Of a DNA stretch of 64,000 nucleotides, positions 9,686-18,360 are shown one piece after another. The notes beneath the pieces were generated by a model that saw only the letters and a list, made by a program, of their open reading frames with translations, made no database searches and had not been told where the DNA came from. The DNA is from Bog-257 sp963846715. GTDB taxonomy: Bacteria; Acidobacteriota; Terriglobia; Terriglobales; Acidobacteriaceae. The DNA lies in the NCBI GenBank assembly GCA_963846715.1, contig CAWJXA010000002.1, forward strand, positions 372,001-436,000, in the 5' to 3' direction. Made by a program: the position numbers and the translations under genes. Each line of letters starts with the position of its first letter. Position 1 is the first letter of the stretch.

Positions 9686-10867
9686 ATGAAATTCGCACCG
9701 CTCATTCTCAAGCACCTTCGCAGGAACTGGCTCCGCACGCTTAGCACCGTGCTGGCGATGGCGGTCTGCATCTTCCTCATCTGCACCCTGCAGACGGTGG
9801 TGGACGCGGTCAATTACGGATTGCATTTGGGCAATGCGTCGCGCCTGGTGACCCGCCACTACGTGAGCCTGGTCTACAATCTGCCGAATTCCTATAAGAA
9901 CAAAATCGCCGCCATTCCCGGCGTGAAGAACACTACCATCAACAACTGGTTTGGCGGCGTGTATCGTGGCGACTTCAAATACTTCTTCGCCAATATGGCA
10001 GTCGAACCGGAGCCATTCCTGCAAATCTATCCCGAGATCATGCTACCGGAAGACCAGAAGCAGGCCTGGTTTCACGATGGGCGAGGCTGCATTGTCGGCC
10101 GCAAGCTGGCCGAGAAATGGGGATGGAAGGTTGGTGACACCTTTCAGCTGGAAAGCTTCATTCCCCCGTACCGCGTAGGCAAGCCGTTCGAGTTCGTCAT
10201 CGATGGAATCTACGACACGGACCCGGTGAAATATCCCGGCACCGACCTGACCGCGATGTACTTCCACTACAAGTATCTGTACGAAGCTACCGGGCAGAAG
10301 GCCGGCGTGGGTACCATAACCTCGCTGATTGACGATCCCAAAAATGCCGGCCGTATCAGCAAGGCCATCGATGCTGAATTTGAAAACAGCGATGTGCAAA
10401 CCAAGACGGAGACCGAGCAGCAGTTCCGCGCCAGTTTTATTGCCATGGCAGGAAATCTGGCGCTGCTGCTGAACGGCATCGGGCTGGCGGTGGCGTTCAC
10501 CATCCTTTTGGTGACGGCCAATACCATGTCCATCGCGGTCCGCGAACGGCAGCAGGAGATTGGCGTTCTTAAGACGCTAGGATATCCCAGCGGGCTGGTC
10601 ATGGCGCTGATCCTCATCGAAGCGCTGCTGCTGGGAGTCATGGGTGGCATCCTGGGTCTGGGCTTCGCCAGTTTGATGATCCAGGCCCTGCCCAACATTC
10701 CTTTTGGTGTCGGCGACGTGGTGCGCCAGTTTCCGGGGCTGGGGTTGTCGCCGAAGATTGTTTCCTATGGATTGGGCACGGCACTCCTGCTAGGGCTGCT
10801 GGCAGGGTTGGTTCCCGCGCTGCTGGCGTATCGTGCGAGGATCACTGAAGTGTTGAGGCAGGTGTGA
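9686..10867 (+). CDS. ABC transporter permease with FtsX domain (permease 1)
   Basis: 393 residues. One N-terminal membrane helix (about 20-42), a periplasmic MacB-PCD-like domain of about 220 residues, then three membrane helices in the C-terminal FtsX domain with the conserved run ANTMSIAVRERQQEIGVLKTLGY. It sits 100 bases after the ATPase gene with a CACGGAG inverted repeat in the gap. A second permease of the same type follows at 11721, so the exporter probably works as a heterodimer of permeases with an ATPase dimer. The start is taken at the ATG giving the basic N-terminus MKFAPLILKHLRRNW. Substrate unknown. Confidence 0.9.
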   Translation: MKFAPLILKHLRRNWLRTLSTVLAMAVCIFLICTLQTVVDAVNYGLHLGNASRLVTRHYVSLVYNLPNSYKNKIAAIPGVKNTTINNWFGGVYRGDFKYFFANMAVEPEPFLQIYPEIMLPEDQKQAWFHDGRGCIVGRKLAEKWGWKVGDTFQLESFIPPYRVGKPFEFVIDGIYDTDPVKYPGTDLTAMYFHYKYLYEATGQKAGVGTITSLIDDPKNAGRISKAIDAEFENSDVQTKTETEQQFRASFIAMAGNLALLLNGIGLAVAFTILLVTANTMSIAVRERQQEIGVLKTLGYPSGLVMALILIEALLLGVMGGILGLGFASLMIQALPNIPFGVGDVVRQFPGLGLSPKIVSYGLGTALLLGLLAGLVPALLAYRARITEVLRQV

Positions 10868-10872
10868 GGAAG

Positions 10873-10922
10873 GAAGCAACTAGCAACTGGCTTTTGGGCT
10901 CTTAGCCATTAGCTCTTAGCGG
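10873..10922 (+). repeat. Degenerate 7-bp array after permease 1
   Basis: Directly after the permease stop codon the sequence shows GCAACTA/GCAACTG and then CTTAGCC/ATTAGCT/CTTAGCG, each with a spacing of exactly seven bases. It is one of about ten such arrays in the window. Confidence 0.6.
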
Positions 10923-10985
10923 GCAAAAACAGCGCGTGCGGACCTCTATTGAAATGAGTCCCACCGCAGGCGGGACGGAAGTGAT

Positions 10986-11051
10986 TAGCCCAGCGCGGGA
11001 GCGCTGGGTCACCGCGAACCAGAGAAGCAGAGTCCCGTAGGGACGACACAG
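10986..11051 (+). repeat. Two-hairpin intergenic element, copy A
   Basis: Module 1 is TAGCCCAGCGCGGGAGCGCTG, a stem of CCAGCGC and GCGCTGG; module 2 is GAGTCCCGTAGGGACGACAC. Copies with the same two modules in the same order lie at 13063-13128, 15385-15460 (opposite strand) and 22988-23061. Confidence 0.7.
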
Positions 11052-11077
11052 TTTCATCGGAATCGGGTGAATGCCAA

Positions 11078-11668
11078 ATGTCAGAGCGCGACATTGCCGA
11101 AGAAGCGAAGAAGAAGAATATTCTCGACATGGCGCTAACCTTTACGGCGATGATGAGAAATTTCAACTCGGGTTCGAAAAAAAGAATTACGCAAAAACTC
11201 GGGGAGACCACCGATCGATTGCACGACGTTAGGGCTGCCGAAGATTACGAGAAGCTTCACAACGAGTTCTGCGGCTGGTTTTGCGGGGAAATTCGCACCG
11301 CAGAAAAAACCGATCGGAATAGCGGGGCAGTCATCAAGCCGAGTCAACCCGCATCCTTCGGTCAGGCTGCAAAAGTGCTGAACGTTGCACGCAAGGTCTA
11401 TGTTTTTTACTGCGTCCAGCCGTCGGCGGAGGTGGCTGCTCGAATCCATCCATTTCTGCACGCTGCCGCGGACGTGCCAATCATGAATCACCTGAGACGT
11501 AAATACGCCGGCGTACCGACTCAAGCTAGGACAATCGAGCAAGTTGATGAGAGTACGTACCGACTACTTCGAACGCTAGTCTCCCGGGATATACGGGATA
11601 ATTTTCAAGATGCCGTCTCACAGGTTCAGTACGATGACATCATGTGGCAAAAACTTAATCGTACATAG
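11078..11668 (+). CDS. Hypothetical protein between the two permeases
   Basis: 196 residues, not recognised. The sequence is soluble, mixed charge, with an acidic/basic N-terminus (MSERDIAEEAKKKN), no membrane segment and no obvious motif. It breaks an exporter operon between two FtsX permeases, is flanked upstream by a two-hairpin repeat element and downstream by half of a CACGGAG repeat, and looks lower in GC than its neighbours. These points suggest it arrived by insertion. Codon usage looks protein-like in this frame and no opposite-strand alternative is better. Function not inferred. Confidence 0.6.
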   Translation: MSERDIAEEAKKKNILDMALTFTAMMRNFNSGSKKRITQKLGETTDRLHDVRAAEDYEKLHNEFCGWFCGEIRTAEKTDRNSGAVIKPSQPASFGQAAKVLNVARKVYVFYCVQPSAEVAARIHPFLHAAADVPIMNHLRRKYAGVPTQARTIEQVDESTYRLLRTLVSRDIRDNFQDAVSQVQYDDIMWQKLNRT

Positions 11669-11681
11669 CGTTTCGTCGATC

Positions 11682-11711
11682 TTTTTTCCGTGAACTCCGT
11701 GCCTCCGTGGT
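11682..11711 (+). repeat. Right half of the CACGGAG repeat
   Basis: TTTTTTCCGTGAACTCCGTG followed by CCTCCGTGGT matches the right arm of the element at 9593-9669; the left arm is absent. It ends nine bases before the start codon of permease 2. Confidence 0.65.
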
Positions 11712-11720
11712 GAATTGCAT

Positions 11721-12887
11721 ATGGCGCTACCTATCTCCTACAACGTTCGCAACCTGCGCTCCCGCTGGAAGGTCACCCTGTTGGCCATCTTCGGAATCGC
11801 GTTGGTGGTGGCCGCATTTGTGACCATTCTGTCCATGGCCCGTGGATTCAGCATCGCCCTCAGTTCCACCGGCTCCGACAACAATGCCATCGTCACCCAG
11901 CGCGGCTCCATGTCGGAGCTGACCTCGTGGATCGACATTGGCAACGCCAACCTCATCGCGGTTGATCCTCGGGTCGCACGGGGTGATGACGGCAAGCCCC
12001 TGGCTTCCTGCGAAGTCGTCGTGATTACCACCCGCCCCAAGAAAGGCGACAACATTCCCACCAACATTACCTTCCGCGGCGTGACCCCGACTGCCTTCAA
12101 AGTGCGCAACAATATCAAAATTGTCGAAGGCAGGACTTTCACCCCTGGCTTGTTCGAGGTGATTGTCGGCAAGAAAATTACCGACCGCGTGACCGGAGTA
12201 AACATCGGCGACACCCTCAATATCCAGCGCAAGAACTGGAAGGTAGTCGGCTTTTTCACTGCCGACGACAGCTCCTTCGAGAGCGAGATCTGGGGCGACT
12301 ATGACGCCATGGCGCCGGCCATTGGCCGCAATGGCGGATGCGAATCGCTGACCGTGCGGCTTACCAATCCGACCGTGCTGGCGTCCTTCGACAAAGACAT
12401 TCGCGCCAATCCCCAGGTCCAGGTACAAGCGGACTCCGAGAAAAAGTATTACGAGAACCTGGCAGGTAGTACGGGCTCGGTACTGATCGCGCTGGCGTCA
12501 TTCGTGGCTATCGTGATGGGCATCGGCGCGGTTTTCGGCGCGATGAATACCATGTATGCCATCGTTTCTCAGCGCACGCGCGAGATCGGGACCTTGCGCG
12601 CTCTGGGCTTCTCGCGCTTCAGTATCCTGTTTTCGTTTGTGATGGAGTCGGTGTTGCTTGCCATCGTCGGGGGAGTGCTGGGCTGCCTGATCGCCTTGCC
12701 GATGAACGGTTACACCGCTGCCACCGGAACCAACGCCTTCAGCGAACTCGCGTTTGCTTTCAAGGTGACGCCGCCGCTACTGATTATCGGCCTAAGCTTC
12801 GCCGTGCTGATGGGATTCGTCGGCGGCCTGCTGCCGGCCTTCCGCGCGGCACGGATGCCGATCACGCGGGCGTTGCGGGAAGCGTAG
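11721..12887 (+). CDS. ABC transporter permease with FtsX domain (permease 2)
   Basis: 388 residues from the ATG at 11721. N-terminal helix after the basic start MALPISYNVRNLRSRWK, a MacB-like periplasmic domain, and a C-terminal three-helix FtsX domain with MNTMYAIVSQRTREIGTLRA and LPAFRAARMPITRALREA, the latter a typical end of MacB permeases. No Shine-Dalgarno sequence is seen; the nine bases before the ATG follow directly on the half CACGGAG repeat, so translation may rely on an unusual context or the start may differ. Partner of permease 1 and the ATPase at 8887. Confidence 0.9.
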   Translation: MALPISYNVRNLRSRWKVTLLAIFGIALVVAAFVTILSMARGFSIALSSTGSDNNAIVTQRGSMSELTSWIDIGNANLIAVDPRVARGDDGKPLASCEVVVITTRPKKGDNIPTNITFRGVTPTAFKVRNNIKIVEGRTFTPGLFEVIVGKKITDRVTGVNIGDTLNIQRKNWKVVGFFTADDSSFESEIWGDYDAMAPAIGRNGGCESLTVRLTNPTVLASFDKDIRANPQVQVQADSEKKYYENLAGSTGSVLIALASFVAIVMGIGAVFGAMNTMYAIVSQRTREIGTLRALGFSRFSILFSFVMESVLLAIVGGVLGCLIALPMNGYTAATGTNAFSELAFAFKVTPPLLIIGLSFAVLMGFVGGLLPAFRAARMPITRALREA

Positions 12888-13226
12888 GGAGGCCGCTCTT
12901 CGCTCGTCGCGTTTCGCCTTTCGCTATTCGTCCCGAGCGGAGCGCAGCGGAGTCGAGGGATCTGCGGTTTCTCGAGTGTCATCCTGAGCTACGAGCGGAG
13001 CGAGGAGTCGAAGGATCTGCGGTCTCGGGGTCGTCGCCCTGAGCGCGAAGCGCGTCACAAACGTAGCCCAGGACGTGAGTCCTGAGTAAGTATTGTGAAA
13101 AATTTCGAGTCCCCCGGGGACGGCACAAAGTTCCGCCTGTTCGTGTTTTGCCTTCCACTACTTCCGCGAGACTCGAGCCTCACGACTCGAAACTATCCAC
13201 TACCCACTATTCACCATCCACTGCCA
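12888..13226. repeat. Repeat-filled gap between permease 2 and npdG
   Basis: This 339-base gap between convergent genes holds four repeat classes. A 7-bp array (12894-12932, CGCTCTT-like units) starts just after the permease stop. GTCATCCTGAGC-type repeats ending in GAAGGATCTGCGG lie at about 12937-13025. A two-hairpin element is at 13063-13128. A second 7-bp array (13192-13225, units ACTATCC, ACTACCC, ACTATTC, ACCATCC) runs up to the npdG end. Confidence 0.7.
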
Positions 13227-13892
13227 TTAGATTCCCAACCCCGTCACCCGCCACCCCGCCCCATGTACCTTGTGCCGGATGTTGAGCGTGATCAGCAGCG
13301 CGGTCATAGCTTCCACGATGCGCGCGTTCTCCAGCTTGCCGCCATCGATGGCGCGCACTCCGGGAATCTTGGTCGCCAGCTCCGACGCGGCCTGCCGCGC
13401 ACGTTCGTCGTCGCTGCACACGATGACATCGCAATCCACCGGCTGATCGCCTTGCAATACCGTCGACGACAGGCTGTGAAACGCTGCCGCCACCGGAATG
13501 CTCTTGCCGACGATTTCCGCTGCCTGCTCCGCCGCCGACCCCTGCCACACGCCCAGCACGCGCGTCGGGCGCCCGCCCACGGCAGCCGCCAGCGGGACGG
13601 TCGCATCGATCAGCACGGTACCTTGCCGTAACGCCGGTTTGAGCTGCTTCAGTAACTCCGCTTGTCCGGCAAACGGGACCGTTAGTACCACAATGTCGGA
13701 CATCTTGACGGCGGTCGCGTTGTCCGCGCCTTCCACGCTGCCCAGCGGCCCAACTTTTTCCGCGATCTGCGCCGCCGTAGCCTTGGCGCGTTCGCCGTCC
13801 CGGGAGCCGATAATCACCGACTCGCCGGCGCGCACCCAGCGTAGCGCCAGGCCCGATCCTTCCGGCCCCGTACCTCCGACGATGGCAATCAT
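13227..13892 (-). CDS. npdG: F420-dependent NADP oxidoreductase
   Basis: 221 residues from the ATG at 13892. The N-terminal Rossmann motif MIAIVGGTGPEGSGLALRW is the hallmark of NpdG/Fno, which moves hydride between NADPH and coenzyme F420 in the cytoplasm. The body follows the family (DIVVLTVPFAGQ, LIDATVPL, AAFHSLSS) and the length is normal. The start overlaps the cofH stop as ATGA, a sign of translational coupling and a strong reason for this start over the longer open frame. It is the last gene of the F420 set and would make the reduced cofactor needed by F420-dependent oxidoreductases such as the one at 32773. Confidence 0.92.
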   Translation of the reverse strand: MIAIVGGTGPEGSGLALRWVRAGESVIIGSRDGERAKATAAQIAEKVGPLGSVEGADNATAVKMSDIVVLTVPFAGQAELLKQLKPALRQGTVLIDATVPLAAAVGGRPTRVLGVWQGSAAEQAAEIVGKSIPVAAAFHSLSSTVLQGDQPVDCDVIVCSDDERARQAASELATKIPGVRAIDGGKLENARIVEAMTALLITLNIRHKVHGAGWRVTGLGI

Positions 13893-15151
13893 GCTGCCCC
13901 ACCCGCCACCATTGGCTCCAACGCCGGATAGATATATTTCGTATAGACGGTGTTCCTCTGCGCCGGAATTCTTCCCAACTCCAGAATTCGCTCCTGAAAT
14001 TCCGTCGTCGACATGTACTGTCCCGCCGTGGCGCCCGCCAGCCTCGAAATGTTTTCCTCGAACAGCGTGCCGCCGTAATCGTCGGCGCCCGCGAGCAGCG
14101 CAAGTTGCGAAACTTGCCGGCCAAGCTTCACCCACGAAACCTGAATGTGATTGATCGCTCCTGCCAGCATCACCCGAGCCAGCGCGTGCACCCTCAAGTG
14201 TTCTTCCAGCGTCGCTCCTGCGCGCGCCAGACCCTGCGCAAACAGTAAGGTGTTGTCGTGGATGAACCCAAGCGGCACAAACTCGGTGAATCCGCCGGTG
14301 CGTGACTGGATCGCGCGCAGCAGCAATAATTGGTTGACCCAATGTTCGTGCGTCTCCGCGTGACCGTACATCATGGTCGAGGTGCTGCGGATGCCGCATT
14401 CGTGCGCAGTCTCGATCACCTCGCACCATTGCGCGGTGGTCAGTTTGTTGGCGGAGAGTACGTGGCGGACGCCGTCATCAAGAATTTCAGCCGCGGTGCC
14501 GGGGAGGGTGTCCAGCCCGTTGTCCTTCAGCATCAGCAGGTACTCGCGCAGCGGCATTCCCGTGAGTTCGACGCCGTACACCATCTCCATCGGCGAGAAC
14601 GCGTGGGCGTGCATCTTGGGCGTGGCCGACTTCACCGCGCGCAGAATATCGCGGTAGTAGAACGGCGGCAGGTCGCGCGGCAGACCGCCCTGGATGCAGA
14701 CTTCGGTCGCACCCCACTGTTCGGCTTCGCGGCACTTCTGCCCCAACTCGTCGAGCGAGAGAAAGTACGCAGTCTCATCGCGCGGGCCGACGCTGAAGGC
14801 GCAGAACTTGCAACCCACAAAACAAACGTTCGTGAAATTGATGTTGCGGGTAACCACATAGCTGACGACGTCACCCACCAACTGCCGGCGCAGTTCATTG
14901 GCCGCAACTACGAGGCCAAGCAGATCGTCGCCGGAGCTGCTCGCCAGCGCGAGACATTCGTCGCGCGTGAGCACACCGCCATCAAGAAATGACAGTACCC
15001 TTTCCAGGGCCGCTCGTATCGGCGCTGCCACGCGACTCTGGACGTCGTCCCATCTCGCATTCTGAAGTGTCTGCTGATTGGCCCAACTGATGTCGTGCAT
15101 AGGTCCCCACGTGTCTTCAGCGAGAGCTGTCGCCGCTACAGGTTTCTTCAT
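13889..15151 (-). CDS. cofH: F420 deazaflavin (Fo) synthase subunit 2, radical SAM
   Basis: 420 residues; relatives are about 360-390, so the N-terminal 30 or so residues may be extra, with Met 18 as an alternative start. The radical-SAM cluster motif CFVGCKFC is at about residue 115 in the context NINFTNVCFVGCKFCAFSVG. CofH attaches 4-hydroxybenzyl from tyrosine to 5-amino-6-ribitylaminouracil; CofG then closes the deazaflavin ring. The C-terminal half has HAHAFSPMEM and TSTMMYGHAETHEHW as in the family. It overlaps npdG by four bases. cofG is split off 3 kb upstream, so the two synthase halves are separate genes here. Confidence 0.95.
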   Translation of the reverse strand: MKKPVAATALAEDTWGPMHDISWANQQTLQNARWDDVQSRVAAPIRAALERVLSFLDGGVLTRDECLALASSSGDDLLGLVVAANELRRQLVGDVVSYVVTRNINFTNVCFVGCKFCAFSVGPRDETAYFLSLDELGQKCREAEQWGATEVCIQGGLPRDLPPFYYRDILRAVKSATPKMHAHAFSPMEMVYGVELTGMPLREYLLMLKDNGLDTLPGTAAEILDDGVRHVLSANKLTTAQWCEVIETAHECGIRSTSTMMYGHAETHEHWVNQLLLLRAIQSRTGGFTEFVPLGFIHDNTLLFAQGLARAGATLEEHLRVHALARVMLAGAINHIQVSWVKLGRQVSQLALLAGADDYGGTLFEENISRLAGATAGQYMSTTEFQERILELGRIPAQRNTVYTKYIYPALEPMVAGGAA

Positions 15152-15573
15152 TAGGTTGCGCTTTACTATTTATCATCCTGAGTGACGAGCGCAGCGAGGA
15201 GTCGAAGGACCCCTATCGCTCTCACAATGTTTCATCCAGGGTGAAGCGCCCTACCTTCCACTTTTGTCATCCTGAGCGCAGCGCTCGCCGCGGCTTTTCG
15301 ACCCGCTTCTTTTGCGAGTCGGGCGGGCGCGGAGTCGAAGGATCTGCGGTTCTGCCGACGGCCTTAGGGAACGCTACACAACCTCTGTCGTCCCTAAAGG
15401 GACTCCGATCTATTTCCCAAGCCACCCAGCACTCCGCCTGCGGCTCCGTACTGGGCTAGACTGTTCCGCGCCTACGGCGCTGACTCCCGGCACGAATTGA
15501 TCCGCGTCGAGCGCTCAACTGAGCCGCGCTTACAGCACTGAGCTCTCGGCACGAATCCATCCGCGACGAACGC
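15152..15573. repeat. Repeat-filled gap between cofE and cofH
   Basis: The 422-base gap holds CATCCTGAG-type repeats at about 15172-15215 and 15266-15352, the latter with an internal GACCCGCTTCTTTTGCGAGTC stem flanked by the usual GAAGGATCTGCGG tail. A reverse-strand two-hairpin element lies at 15385-15460. No coding frame with family character is present. It separates cofE from cofH, so these may be independently transcribed. Confidence 0.7.
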
Positions 15574-16347
15574 TCACCGGAACAAATCCTTCTCCTTTGG
15601 CCGCACCATTTGTCGCGCACTGCCGTTGCCGCGACGATACGCATAACCTCGGATTATACAAGCCGGAACGCGCGAATCCTTGCCACAGACCAACCCTGCA
15701 ACGCACGCCAGTTCGTCGGCCACTGCTTCTTCCGTGGCATGCATTTGGTAGCCATATGGATCGCGCTTTCCACGATAGTCGTGAATCACCTTCATGCCCG
15801 CCACGCCAATCGCGACTTCGCATAAACCCTCGCGCCATGGCCGTCCAAAGCTGTCGGCAATGATGACCGGGATGTGCAATCCGGTGCGCTTCTTTAATTG
15901 TCTGTGAATTTGCGCCGCCGACTGGTCCGCGTCCGACGGCAGGAGCACCGCGGTTTTGCCACCGTCCACATTGGAAACGTCTACGCCGCTGTTGGCACAC
16001 ACCAGTCCGTGCTCGGTCTCGGTGATGAGGATCTGCTTCTTGCGCACTACCCGTTTGGCCTCGTGCAACGCCAGTTCCACCACGCGCTCATCCACGCCGT
16101 TCTCGCGGCCGAATCTGCGGGCCGCAGCGGATGGCTTCACCGAGTCGAGCGCCACCATGCGACCCTCCGCCTTGGATACGATCTTGTGCTTGACCACGAG
16201 AACGTCGCCGACGTGAACCCGCAGTCCACCAAGTGCCAGCGCGTCGACAATGAGTTTAGCCACGGAATCGCCAGCAAATACGTCGCGAATGCCGAGCACG
16301 GGAATCGCGCGAAGCTCGCCGGTATTGACAACAGGTGTGTATGCCAT
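15574..16347 (-). CDS. cofE: Coenzyme F420-0:L-glutamate ligase
   Basis: 257 residues from the Met at 16347, which fits the single-domain family; the open frame upstream to 16431 reads into repeat DNA. CofE adds glutamate to F420-0 using GTP. Family sequence is clear (VGDVLVVKHKIVSKAEGR, VLLPSDADQSAAQI, VIIADSFGRPWREG, DYRGKRDPYGY). The FMN-binding nitroreductase-like domain that is fused in mycobacterial FbiB is absent, so any dehydro-F420 reduction would need another protein. It lies between a 296-bp nested repeat element and another repeat-rich gap. Confidence 0.94.
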   Translation of the reverse strand: MAYTPVVNTGELRAIPVLGIRDVFAGDSVAKLIVDALALGGLRVHVGDVLVVKHKIVSKAEGRMVALDSVKPSAAARRFGRENGVDERVVELALHEAKRVVRKKQILITETEHGLVCANSGVDVSNVDGGKTAVLLPSDADQSAAQIHRQLKKRTGLHIPVIIADSFGRPWREGLCEVAIGVAGMKVIHDYRGKRDPYGYQMHATEEAVADELACVAGLVCGKDSRVPACIIRGYAYRRGNGSARQMVRPKEKDLFR

Positions 16348-16385
16348 CAGACCGCTTTCACACAGGGAATGTGGAACTAACGCTT

Positions 16386-16681
16386 TGAAGGGGAGCGGCT
16401 TCAGAGGTTGCTGGAAAAGCCTGGCAAACACTTTTGGTGGGAGCCCCCTGCTTCAGCAGGGGGAAGCTGGACTTTAGTCCAGCGGAAGAGCGCTCGATTT
16501 CAAAATGGGCTTTAGCCCTGAGTTTTCCAATTGCCGGCGCTAAAGCGCGTGACCAAAGGCCAGCCTTTACCGGAGCGCTGAAGCGCTCCTTCCCTCGCAT
16601 AAATGCGGGGGCTCCCACCAAGAAGTACATTCCAAGAGTCATACTCTGCCTTTTCAGCAGCTCTTCAGCCGCGCCCCTTCA
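16386..16681. repeat. 296-bp nested inverted-repeat (cruciform) element between cofC and cofE
   Basis: The outer arms (16386-16419 and 16650-16681) are imperfect inverted repeats of about 33 bases. Nested inside is a perfect 15-base inverted repeat, TTGGTGGGAGCCCCC at 16434-16448 and its complement at 16607-16621. Between these lie several small hairpins: CCCCCTGCTTCAGCAGGGGG, GCTGGACTTTAGTCCAGC, GGGCTTTAGCCC and GAGCGCTGAAGCGCTC. No transposase is encoded. It resembles a compound REP or MITE-like element. Confidence 0.75.
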
Positions 16682-16741
16682 CCGAAATGAATGATCAAAT
16701 TAAAGGGCCGAGCCAGCCACGAATTCAGTTTTCAATGCGCA

Positions 16742-17413
16742 TCAGACGGCCGCTTCCCACTGCGCCTCATCCTCCGCCCCGTCGCGCCATGCTCGCAGCA
16801 GCCTCTGCGCATGGGTGTCGCCGTCGCGTTGCAGCAGCAAATCGAGTTCGTGAGGATTGTCGATGTCCAATCCGATGCCGGGCATTTCGAGAATCACCAG
16901 CTTCTTGCCGGTCTTTTGCATGGCCTCACAGTGCGGCAGGAAGCTGTCATTGCCAAAGCGCAGCGGAATGATGGATGCCGGCCGACGCAGAATACAATTG
17001 CTGCCGCGATGATCGTACGCGGGCACGAACACCGCTCCTTCGACGGGAGCTGCGTCCAGCACGCGCCCCAGTTCGTCGCTGGTGATGAGCGGGATGTCGC
17101 CCGGCACGACGATGGTGGTATCGTACCCCCGCTGCTCGCACCACGCGGTGGCCATTTCGACGGCGGCGGTTTCGCTTTCATTGCGCTGGTCCTCAATCAC
17201 AAGGAAGCCAAACTCTCCGGCCACCGACTGCGCTCGGGGATCACCGGTTACCAACGCCACGTCGATGCGGTCGTGCACGCCAGCGGCTGCGGTCATCACA
17301 TCGCGCAACATCGCCTCCGCCAGTTGCGAGCGTCGGCCCTGGTCCAACACCGAGGCCAGACGCTGCTTCGCCGTCGTCAGGCTCTTCACCGGAATGAGCA
17401 GGATGCCACGCAT
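16742..17413 (-). CDS. cofC: 2-phospholactate (or PEP) guanylyltransferase
   Basis: 223 residues from the ATG at 17413, two bases after the cofD stop. The N-terminus MRGILLIPVKSLTTAKQRLA is typical of CofC/FbiD, which activates 2-phospho-L-lactate, or phosphoenolpyruvate in many bacteria, with GTP for CofD. VPGDIPLI and the C-terminal DIDNPHELDLLL match the nucleotidyltransferase fold. Which substrate is used cannot be told here. Tight spacing in cofG-cofD-cofC implies one transcript. An upstream Met at 17446 would overlap cofD and is less likely. Confidence 0.92.
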   Translation of the reverse strand: MRGILLIPVKSLTTAKQRLASVLDQGRRSQLAEAMLRDVMTAAAGVHDRIDVALVTGDPRAQSVAGEFGFLVIEDQRNESETAAVEMATAWCEQRGYDTTIVVPGDIPLITSDELGRVLDAAPVEGAVFVPAYDHRGSNCILRRPASIIPLRFGNDSFLPHCEAMQKTGKKLVILEMPGIGLDIDNPHELDLLLQRDGDTHAQRLLRAWRDGAEDEAQWEAAV

Positions 17414-17415
17414 GG

Positions 17416-18360
17416 TTAGGCCTTCGCGCTGCGTTCTGTTTCGCACGCCTCCAACGCAACTCGCGCCAGCTCACGCTTGTCGTCCATCGAATTCATGATG
17501 GTATTCGTGCAAACAACACGCAAGCTTTCCGTGCATAGGGTGCCAGCCACAACTTCATCAGCCTTGTCCGCAATCAGCACATCCAGAAAATCATGATAAG
17601 CGTGGGCAATACCTGCGATGCCTCTGGCCCAGCCCATCGTCTTCATCAGGTCGCCTGCCGGGCCGCTCACCGCGTCGCCGCCGACGATCGGACTCACCGC
17701 GGCGATCGGGGCCTTCGTCTGCCGCAGGGCATCGCGAATTCCGGCCACTGCAAGAATCGGACCGATGCTGGTTACGGGATTGCTGGGCGCGAAAATGATC
17801 GACTCGGCGGCTGCAATGCTCTCCACCACGCCTGGCGCCGGACGCGCGCGCTGTGCCCCCTCAAACCGTACTCTCCGCACTGCCACCTGGTGGCGCTCGC
17901 GCACAAAATATTCCTGAAACGTCAGCGTATCCCTCGCCGTATCGAGCATGGTCGAAACCCGGTCGTCCGACATAGGCAGCACGCGCGCGCGAATCCCCAT
18001 CTTGCCTGCCAGTTCCGCGGTCGCGGTGCTTAGCGACTTCCCCGCTCGCAGCATCGCAGTTCGCGTCAGGTGTGTAGCAAGATCCAGATCGCCAAGGCTA
18101 AACCACGCCGGCTGCTCCAGTTCCTTCATCCGCTCCAAGCAACGAAAGCTGTCGTCCTCCATGCCCCAGCCGCGGTCGTTGCTCAGCAAGTCCGACAGTC
18201 CGTAGAGCACGGAGTCGATGTCCGGTGAGACGTGCAGTCCCCACCACTCGATGTCATCGCCGGTATTCACGACGACCGTGAGGTTCTCCGGCGCAACCAC
18301 CTGCTGTAAGCCCTGAACCAGCTTTGTACCGCCCGTCCCACCTGTGAAGACGACGATCAT
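17416..18360 (-). CDS. cofD: 2-phospholactate transferase (F420-0 or dehydro-F420-0 synthesis)
   Basis: 314 residues, normal for CofD/FbiA. It starts with MIVVFTGGTGGTKLVQGL, the family's nucleotide-binding start, and carries NTGDDIEWWGLHVSPDIDSV and FAPSNPVTSIGPIL. CofD transfers the phospholactyl (or enolpyruvyl phosphate) group from the CofC product to Fo. The start codon directly abuts the cofG stop, with no gap, and cofC begins two bases after its end. Confidence 0.96.
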   Translation of the reverse strand: MIVVFTGGTGGTKLVQGLQQVVAPENLTVVVNTGDDIEWWGLHVSPDIDSVLYGLSDLLSNDRGWGMEDDSFRCLERMKELEQPAWFSLGDLDLATHLTRTAMLRAGKSLSTATAELAGKMGIRARVLPMSDDRVSTMLDTARDTLTFQEYFVRERHQVAVRRVRFEGAQRARPAPGVVESIAAAESIIFAPSNPVTSIGPILAVAGIRDALRQTKAPIAAVSPIVGGDAVSGPAGDLMKTMGWARGIAGIAHAYHDFLDVLIADKADEVVAGTLCTESLRVVCTNTIMNSMDDKRELARVALEACETERSAKA

